This document shows, one piece after another, positions 1-4,715 of a stretch of DNA of 5,670 bases (position 1 is its first letter; every line of letters begins with the position of its first letter). The notes under the pieces were generated by a model, which was not told the DNA's origin, made no database searches, and worked only from the letters and a program-made list of their open reading frames with translations. Source of the DNA: Lysobacteraceae bacterium (GTDB lineage: Bacteria > Pseudomonadota > Gammaproteobacteria > Xanthomonadales > Xanthomonadaceae). Where the stretch lies: assembly GCA_003449515.1 (NCBI GenBank), contig DMHI01000067.1, positions 2,601-8,270 of the forward strand, written 5' to 3'. A program made the translations under genes and the position numbers.

Positions 1-4
1 GCGC

Positions 5-388
5 TCAGCCGTGCGCGGCGTCGTGCGCGGGCGGCGTGCTGGCGGAACCCGTTTCGAGCTGATCGAGGAAATCGACGGCGCGCCGCAGGTGCGGGATGAC
101 GATCGAGCCGCCCACCACAAGGCCCACCGAGAACACCTCGAAGAACTCTTCGCGGGTGACGCCGGCCTGCTGGCACTGGGCGACGTGGTAGGCGATGCAG
201 TCGTCGCATCTGAGCACCATCGAGGCCACGAGGCCGAGCATTTCCTTCGTCTTCAGGTCGAGCGCGCCGGCCTTGTAGGTCTGCGTATCGAGGGCGAAGA
301 AGCGCCGCACGACCTGGTTGTCCTCGGCGAGGATGCGCTCGTTCATGCGCTTGCGGAAGGCGGTGAATTCGGCGACGCGGTCACTCAC
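5..388 (-). CDS. AhpD-like carboxymuconolactone decarboxylase family protein
   Basis: The predicted 127-residue protein matches the small all-helical CMD/AhpD fold family. It carries the AhpD-type redox signature: Glu49, then CDDC (Cys61 and Cys64), then His68. The Glu-to-first-Cys spacing of 12 is the same as in AhpD. The next stretch, AGVTREEFFEVF, is the usual helix after the motif. AhpD-type proteins use the CxxC as a disulfide reductase or peroxidase centre; true 4-carboxymuconolactone decarboxylases lack it, so I favour a cytoplasmic thiol-redox role over aromatic catabolism. The start chosen is GTG at 388-386. It overlaps the glutaredoxin stop as GTGA and has GGAG eight bases upstream (400-397). 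The frame stays open upstream to about 766, but that part overlaps the glutaredoxin gene and is low-complexity Arg/Pro-rich, so it is not coding. An internal ATG at 346 is a weaker alternative. The substrate is unknown. Confidence 0.87.
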   Translation of the reverse strand: MSDRVAEFTAFRKRMNERILAEDNQVVRRFFALDTQTYKAGALDLKTKEMLGLVASMVLRCDDCIAYHVAQCQQAGVTREEFFEVFSVGLVVGGSIVIPHLRRAVDFLDQLETGSASTPPAHDAAHG

Positions 389-651
389 GGGGCGGACTCC
401 AGCAGGGGCGCCAGGCCACCGGCGCGGTCGAGGGCCACCATGTCGTCGAAACCGCCGACGTGGGTGCCGTTGATGAAGATCTGCGGCACCGAGGTGCGCT
501 TCGCCTTGGCGAGCATTTCCGCACGCGCGGCCGGGTCGAGATCGACGCGCAGCTCGCGCCATTCGACGCCGCGCTGCTTCAGGAAGTTTTTCGCCGCCAT
601 ACAGTAGGGGCAGACCGCGGAGGAAAACAGCACAACATCGGGGCGGGGCAT
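385..651 (-). CDS. grxC: Glutaredoxin 3 (class I, dithiol)
   Basis: This 88-residue protein has the length of GrxC. The dithiol active site is CPYC (Cys14 and Cys17) after the first strand (PDVVLFSSAVCPYC). TSVP with the cis-proline at Pro56 follows, then the glutathione-binding GG-DD segment (GGFDD, 66-70). Class I glutaredoxins reduce protein disulfides and glutathione mixed disulfides in the cytoplasm, using glutathione as electron donor. I chose ATG 651-649 because GGAG (663-660) lies eight bases upstream and the N-terminus then fits the family. A GTG at 681 would add ten residues not expected in the family and lacks a clear ribosome-binding site. It is the first gene of a two-gene unit: its TGA overlaps the GTG start of the CMD-family gene, so translational coupling is likely. 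Both genes carry the same TGCTGGAG context around the ribosome-binding site. Confidence 0.93.
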   Translation of the reverse strand: MPRPDVVLFSSAVCPYCMAAKNFLKQRGVEWRELRVDLDPAARAEMLAKAKRTSVPQIFINGTHVGGFDDMVALDRAGGLAPLLESAP

Positions 652-689
652 CGACAGGGCTCCAGCACGGGATTCCGGCACGGCGCGGA

Positions 690-718
690 ACTATGCGGTC
701 GCGCCGCGGTCTTTTCCA
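690..718 (-). promoter_or_regulatory. Possible sigma70 promoter for grxC
   Basis: Reading the minus strand, TGGAAA (718-713) is separated by 17 bases from CATAGT (695-690). Each hexamer matches four of six consensus bases. Transcription would start near 682, leaving a leader of about 30 bases before the grxC ATG. It lies in the 124-bp divergent spacer between grxC and bepA. I found no convincing promoter for bepA on the plus strand of the same spacer. This is a by-eye match in GC-rich DNA and is only suggestive. Confidence 0.3.
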
Positions 719-775
719 GCGTCCGCTTAACGGCGGGTTCACCAGCCTCTTCCCCCCTTTCGGCATGCTCCGCCC

Positions 776-2419
776 ATGCGTCTTCCGCGCCCTCTCCGTT
801 GCTCCACCCCGGCGCCGTCACCGCCGCTGCCGGGCCGGCCCGGATCGCTGGTGCTGGCATTGGCGCTGGCAACCGGATTCCTCGGCTCCGGGCCCGCCTC
901 GGCGCAGACCACGCCGGAGGCGCTGCCGCAGATGGGCTCGTCGGCCGCGCGCCTGATCAACCCCGCGGAGGAAGCGCGCTACGCCGCCATGCTGATGCGC
1001 GAGCTGCGCCGCCAGGACCTGCTGATCGAGGACCCGCTCATCGAGGCCTGGCTGCAGGGGCTGGGCTTCCGTGTCGCCGCGGCCAGCGGCGAGCCCGAGC
1101 ACGGCTTCACCTTCTTCATGATGCGCGACCGCCGGATCAACGCCTTCGCCACGCTGGGCGGCCTGATCGGGATGAACGCCGGCCTTGTGCTCACCGCCGA
1201 GCGCGAAGACGAGGTGGCCGGCGTTCTCGCCCACGAAGTCGCCCACGTGACCCAGCGCCATGTGCTGCGAGCCGCCGAGCGTTCGCAGCAGATCCAGCTG
1301 CCCACCCTGCTGGCGATGCTGGGCGCGGTGGCCGCCGCCTCGCAGAGCGATTCGCGATCGTCGGATGACGCCGTGCAGGCCGCCATCGTCGGTGCCCAGG
1401 CCTGGCTCGCCCAGCAGCAGATCAACTACACGCGCAGCAACGAGTCGGAAGCCGATCGCATCGGCATCGAGACGCTGGCGCGCGCCGGCTTCGACCCGCT
1501 GGGCATCGCCGATTTCTTCGGCCGGATGGAGCGCAATTCGCGCGGCAACTCCGGTGGCTGGCAGGCGCCGGAATACCTGCGCACCCACCCGGTCACCACC
1601 ACCCGCGTGGCCGAGGCCCGCGACCGCGCAGCGGCGATCGCCAAGCGTCCGCTGCCGAGTGCCGCCGGCCTGCAACGCGACCCGCATCTCCTGCTGCCGG
1701 TCGCGCTGGCGGTCGGCACCGAGGCCAAGCCGCGACCGGCGGAATTCGGCTGGGCGCGCGAGCGCCTGCGCGTGCTGAGCGCGCGCAGTGCCCGCGACGC
1801 CGTGTCCGAGTACGAACAGCTGGCGGCTGCCGGGCCGCTCGATGCCGAGGCCCGCTACGGCCATGCGCTGGCCCTGTTGGCCGCTGATCGCGCGACCGAG
1901 GCGGCGACGCGGCTCGACGCCCTGCTCGCCGAGCAGCCACGCTCGCTCTGGCTTCGGCTCGCCGCCGCCGAAGCCACCCACCGGGCCGGGCGTGCGAGCG
2001 ACGCGACCCGCCGTTTCGAAGCCCTGCTGGCCGACTACCCGCGCCATCGCGCCGTCACCCTCGCTTATGCGCAGGCCCTGAACGAGCGCGGCGACGAGGC
2101 CTCCGGGCGGCGTGCCCAGGCCCTGCTGCGCCCGCTGCTGGCGGAAGGCGGCAACGACGTCCTGCTGCAGCAGCGCTTCGCCCGCGCCAGCGAGCTGGCC
2201 GGCGACGCCAATCGCGCCGCCGAAGCCCATGCCGAGGCGGCCTTCCTCGCCGGGCGTGCCGAGGACGCGCTGAAGCAGCTCGACGGCCTCAAGCAGCGTG
2301 AAGACATCGATTACGTCCAACGCGCCCGTGTGGAGGCCCGGATGGCCGAGATCATGCCGGTGGTGCTGGAAATGCGCCGTGCCGGCCTGCGCGCCCAGGA
2401 CCAGGCCCGCCGCACCTGA
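776..2419 (+). CDS. bepA: Exported M48 zinc metalloprotease with TPR repeats, BepA-like
   Basis: The 547-residue protein is organised like BepA (YfgC), which degrades or helps assemble outer-membrane beta-barrel proteins such as LptD in the periplasm. Residues 1-43 look like a signal peptide: an Arg/Pro-rich start, a hydrophobic core (LVLALALATGFL) and probable cleavage after ASA at 43. The peptidase domain has the zinc motif HEVAH (153-157) and a third ligand Glu225 in SEADRIG. His271 in LRTHP corresponds to the conserved His of BepA that gates the active site. Residues from about 330 to 520 are Ala/Leu-rich helical pairs typical of TPRs, used for binding partners. The protein is somewhat longer than E. 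coli BepA (487 residues). ATG 776 is the only start between an in-frame TAA at 728 and the signal peptide; no Shine-Dalgarno sequence is seen. It lies upstream of phoB on the same strand, 126 bp away, and is divergent from grxC. The family call is firm; the exact BepA role is inferred. Confidence 0.9.
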   Translation: MRLPRPLRCSTPAPSPPLPGRPGSLVLALALATGFLGSGPASAQTTPEALPQMGSSAARLINPAEEARYAAMLMRELRRQDLLIEDPLIEAWLQGLGFRVAAASGEPEHGFTFFMMRDRRINAFATLGGLIGMNAGLVLTAEREDEVAGVLAHEVAHVTQRHVLRAAERSQQIQLPTLLAMLGAVAAASQSDSRSSDDAVQAAIVGAQAWLAQQQINYTRSNESEADRIGIETLARAGFDPLGIADFFGRMERNSRGNSGGWQAPEYLRTHPVTTTRVAEARDRAAAIAKRPLPSAAGLQRDPHLLLPVALAVGTEAKPRPAEFGWARERLRVLSARSARDAVSEYEQLAAAGPLDAEARYGHALALLAADRATEAATRLDALLAEQPRSLWLRLAAAEATHRAGRASDATRRFEALLADYPRHRAVTLAYAQALNERGDEASGRRAQALLRPLLAEGGNDVLLQQRFARASELAGDANRAAEAHAEAAFLAGRAEDALKQLDGLKQREDIDYVQRARVEARMAEIMPVVLEMRRAGLRAQDQARRT

Positions 2420-2430
2420 ACGAGGCCGTG

Positions 2431-2453
2431 GGCGGGCACGCTTGCCAACCGCC
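2431..2453 (+). terminator. Imperfect hairpin after bepA, without a T tract
   Basis: GGCG and GGCA (2431-2438) can pair with TGCC (2443-2446) and CGCC (2450-2453). This gives a stem of about eight pairs with a four-base loop (2439-2442) and a three-base bulge (2447-2449). It starts 11 bases after the bepA stop. No run of T follows, so it is not a classical intrinsic terminator. It may only protect the 3' end or weaken readthrough into phoB. Hairpins of this strength are common by chance at this GC content. Confidence 0.2.
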
Positions 2454-2480
2454 GGCGACGAGGTGACGATTCCTTTTCAG

Positions 2481-2509
2481 GCGTCACGCTCGCGTCACAA
2501 AACTTTTAT
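2481..2509 (+). promoter_or_regulatory. Putative Pho box (PhoB operator) before phoB
   Basis: GCGTCAC occurs at 2481-2487 and exactly again at 2492-2498, an 11-bp period. The next unit in register is CTTTTAT at 2503-2509, after the spacer AAAA. PhoB binds seven-base half sites related to CTGTCAT, spaced by four AT-rich bases, on the same 11-bp period. The first two units keep the GTCA core; the third matches CTGTCAT at five of seven positions. The array sits in an unusually AT-rich patch 37 to 65 bases before the phoB start, where an activator would replace the -35 element. A weak -10 candidate is TATCTA at 2507-2512. Autoregulation of phoBR by PhoB is known in other proteobacteria. The assignment here rests on spacing, core match and location. 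Confidence 0.6.
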
Positions 2510-2545
2510 CTACTGGCGCCTCCGATCCTCCGCCCGGACCCGCCT

Positions 2546-3235
2546 GTGCAGAAGCGCATCCTCATCGTCGACGACGAGCCCGCCATCCGCGACATGGTGG
2601 CTTTCGCCCTGCGCAAGGGCGAGTACGAACCGGTGCACGCCGGCGACGCCCGCGAAGCGCAGATGGCGATTGTCGACCGGGTGCCCGATCTGATCCTGCT
2701 CGACTGGATGCTTCCCGGCACGCCGGGCATCGACCTCGCCCGCCGCTGGCGCAAGGACGAACTGACCCGCGATATCCCGATCATCATGCTCACCGCCCGC
2801 GGCGAGGAGAATGATCGCGTTTCCGGGCTCGAGTCGGGCGTCGACGATTACGTGGTCAAGCCGTTCTCGGCGCGCGAGCTGCTGGCCCGGATCAAGGCGG
2901 TGATGCGCCGTTCGCGCGACGACGAGGCCGACGGCAGCGTGCAGGTGGGTGGCCTGCGCATCGACGGTGCCGCGCACCGGGTCTACGCCGGCGAGGACTC
3001 GATCCACGTCGGGCCCACCGAATACCGGCTCCTGCATTTCTTCATGACCCACCCCGACCGCGTCTACACCCGCGCGCAACTGCTCGACCATGTCTGGGGC
3101 GGCAACGTCTACGTCGAGGAGCGCACCGTCGACGTGCACATCCGCCGTCTGCGCAAGGCGCTGGAACCGCAGCAACTCGACGGCATGGTGCAAACCGTGC
3201 GCGGCAGCGGCTACCGCTTCTCGGAAACGCCGTGA
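2546..3235 (+). CDS. phoB: Phosphate regulon response regulator PhoB
   Basis: This 229-residue OmpR/PhoB-class regulator is very close to E. coli PhoB along its whole length. The receiver domain (about 1-120) has the acidic pair Asp9/Asp10, phospho-acceptor Asp53 in LLDWMLPG, Thr83 in MLTARGEE and Lys105 in VVKPFS. The winged-helix DNA-binding domain (about 130-227) has the diagnostic PhoB segments GPTEYRLLHFFMTHP, HVWGGNVYVEERTVDVH and TVRGSGYRF. When phosphorylated by PhoR under low phosphate it dimerises and activates Pho-box promoters. The start is GTG 2546: it places MQKRILIVDDE exactly where PhoB proteins begin, although no clear Shine-Dalgarno sequence precedes it. The stop is 16 bases before the phoR ATG, so the two genes are probably one operon. 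The array at 2481-2509 suggests autoregulation. Confidence 0.97.
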   Translation: MQKRILIVDDEPAIRDMVAFALRKGEYEPVHAGDAREAQMAIVDRVPDLILLDWMLPGTPGIDLARRWRKDELTRDIPIIMLTARGEENDRVSGLESGVDDYVVKPFSARELLARIKAVMRRSRDDEADGSVQVGGLRIDGAAHRVYAGEDSIHVGPTEYRLLHFFMTHPDRVYTRAQLLDHVWGGNVYVEERTVDVHIRRLRKALEPQQLDGMVQTVRGSGYRFSETP

Positions 3236-3251
3236 CGGACGCGCGCGCGGC

Positions 3252-4580
3252 ATGACCGCCGGCCTGCTGCTGCGCCGCGCCTGGAAGCAATCGGTCGCGC
3301 GACTCCTCGCGATCCTCCTCGCCGCCGGCCTGCTCGGGCTGCTGCTCGACCGGGTGTGGATGCTGCTCGCGCTCGCCGCCTTCGGCATCCTCGCCTGGCA
3401 TTACTGGCGCCTGCACCGCGTGCTCGCCCAGCTCTACCGGCGCCAGCGGCTGCGCGAGCTGGATGGGCGGGGCCTGTGGGACGACCTCGAGATGCTGCTG
3501 CACCGCCGGCAGAACGAGGGTCGCGCGCGCGTGCGGCGCCTGCTCGGACTGGTGCGCGGCTACCGCCGCGCCGCCGCGCTGATGCCCGATGCCGTGCTGC
3601 TGGTCGAACGCCGCAGTGGCCGCATCGAGTGGTGCAACCGCCAGGCGCGTGCTCTGCTCGGGCTCGGCCCGCAGGGGCGCGAGGGCACGGTGGCCGAGGT
3701 CTTCGCCGATGCCACCGCGCAGGCCTGGCTGGCGGAAGGGCAGACCGAGGAGCCGCTGCTCGACCAGCCCTCGCCCCGGGACGCCAACGTGCGCCTGAGC
3801 CTGCGCCTGCTGCCCTACTCGCCCGATCTCTGGCTGCTGGTGGTGCGCGACGTCACCAAGCTGCTGCGCCTCGAGCAGCTCCGCCGCGACTTCGTCGCCA
3901 ACGTCTCGCACGAGCTGCGCACCCCGCTGACGGTGGTGCATGGCTACCTCGACATCATGGACGTCGAGGAGTACCCCGAGCTCGGCCCGATGCTCACCGA
4001 GATGCGCCAGCAGTCGCAGCGCATGTCGCAACTGGTCGAGGACCTGCTGACGCTGTCGCGGCTCGAGGCGCAGGAGGCGCTGGCGCACCGCGAGACCGTG
4101 GCGATGGCGCCGCTGCTCGCCACCCTGCGGCGCGAGGCGCAGGCGCTCTCGGCCGGCCGCCACCGCATCGAGGTGGTCGATGCCGCCGGCGTCGACCTGC
4201 TGGGCTCGACCCGCGAGCTGCACAGCGCCTTCTCGAACCTCGTCTCGAACGCGGCGCGCTACACGCCGATCGATGGCAGCATCGAGGTGCGCTTCGAGCG
4301 CGGCGCCGATGGTGGCGCGGTGCTGGCGGTGCAGGACAGCGGCTACGGCATCCCGGCCCAGCACCTGCCACGACTCACCGAACGCTTCTACCGCGTCTCC
4401 ACCAGCCGCACCCGCGAGAGCGGCGGCACCGGACTCGGCCTCTCGATCGTGAAGCATGTGCTCAACCTGCACGACGCGCGGCTCGACGTCCGCAGCGAGG
4501 TGGGCAGGGGCAGCACCTTCGCCTGCGTGTTCGGCCCGGACGCGGTGGTGGAGCGGCTGCAGGGCAGCGACGAGGTCTGA
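3252..4580 (+). CDS. phoR: Phosphate regulon sensor histidine kinase PhoR
   Basis: This 442-residue kinase matches PhoR in length and order of parts (E. coli PhoR has 431). Two membrane segments (about 15-32 and 35-51) are joined by a very short turn, so there is almost no periplasmic domain. That fits PhoR, which senses through the Pst transporter and PhoU and not through a ligand outside the cell. A basic linker and a PAS domain (about 108-205, MPDAVLLV through WCN) follow. The phospho-acceptor is His220 in FVANVSHELRTPLTVVHGYL. The ATPase domain has the N box (Asn329, Asn333 in NLVSNAARYTP), the G1 box DSGYG (Asp362-Gly366), the PhoR-typical LPRLTERFYRV and the G2 box GGTGLG (391-396). All key residues are present, so it should be active as kinase and phosphatase of PhoB. 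ATG 3252 is the first start fitting the membrane anchor; the frame is open farther upstream, but only through phoB. The ribosome-binding site is weak, so coupling to phoB is likely. Confidence 0.96.
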   Translation: MTAGLLLRRAWKQSVARLLAILLAAGLLGLLLDRVWMLLALAAFGILAWHYWRLHRVLAQLYRRQRLRELDGRGLWDDLEMLLHRRQNEGRARVRRLLGLVRGYRRAAALMPDAVLLVERRSGRIEWCNRQARALLGLGPQGREGTVAEVFADATAQAWLAEGQTEEPLLDQPSPRDANVRLSLRLLPYSPDLWLLVVRDVTKLLRLEQLRRDFVANVSHELRTPLTVVHGYLDIMDVEEYPELGPMLTEMRQQSQRMSQLVEDLLTLSRLEAQEALAHRETVAMAPLLATLRREAQALSAGRHRIEVVDAAGVDLLGSTRELHSAFSNLVSNAARYTPIDGSIEVRFERGADGGAVLAVQDSGYGIPAQHLPRLTERFYRVSTSRTRESGGTGLGLSIVKHVLNLHDARLDVRSEVGRGSTFACVFGPDAVVERLQGSDEV

Positions 4581-4586
4581 GGGCGC

Positions 4587-4715
4587 ATGACCGTGCGGTG
4601 GCGCGCGACTTGCCAGCGCCTTCGCACTCGTTTCCAATCCGAAGCCCTGACCGAACCGTTCGACGAGGCCCATCCGTGCCCTCCCCCAACCCCCGGCGCG
4701 CGCCGGCTGCCGTGA
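4587..4715 (+). CDS. Possible 42-codon upstream frame before or overlapping ppk1
   Basis: An ATG six bases after the phoR stop opens a 42-codon frame ending at TGA 4713-4715. A GAGGG sequence (4579-4583) lies just upstream, with short spacing of three bases. The TGA overlaps an in-frame ppk1 GTG (4712) as GTGA, the same arrangement as at the grxC/CMD junction. The peptide is basic, ends Pro-rich and resembles nothing I recognise. It may be a leader frame coupling phoBR readthrough to ppk1, or simply a chance frame in GC-rich DNA. The chance explanation is the more likely. Confidence 0.15.
   Translation: MTVRWRATCQRLRTRFQSEALTEPFDEAHPCPPPTPGARRLP
4610..4638 (+). promoter_or_regulatory. Possible sigma70 promoter for ppk1
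   Basis: TTGCCA (4610-4615, five of six consensus bases) is followed after 17 bases by TCCAAT (4633-4638, four of six). Transcription would start near 4645, about 30 bases before the preferred ppk1 GTG. This would let ppk1 be expressed apart from phoBR. It lies in the 95-bp phoR-ppk1 gap, in which I see no terminator. It is a by-eye match only. Confidence 0.4.

Noticed and set aside
389..766. N-terminal extension of the CMD-family protein
   Set aside because: It covers the glutaredoxin gene in another frame and is Arg/Pro-rich. The GTG at 388 has a good ribosome-binding site and gives the normal family length.
818..2320. Long open frame of 500 codons on the minus strand opposite bepA
   Set aside because: Gly/Arg/Gln/Ala-rich with no recognisable domain. 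It lies fully antisense to a convincing protease gene, and such frames arise from third-position GC bias.
3090..3251. Earlier start for PhoR inside phoB
   Set aside because: The extra residues are a Ser/Arg-rich shadow of the PhoB DNA-binding domain; ATG 3252 fits the PhoR N-terminus.
4609..4626. Pho-box-like pair CTTGCCA and CTTCGCA, 11 bp apart, before ppk1
   Set aside because: The spacing fits, but the units match the PhoB half site at only three and two of seven bases and lack the GTCA core. TTGCCA is better read as a -35 element.
3042..4673. Long open frame of 543 codons on the minus strand opposite the phoB end and phoR
   Set aside because: Low-complexity His/Gln/Ala/Arg-rich translation, antisense to phoR whose motifs are all intact.
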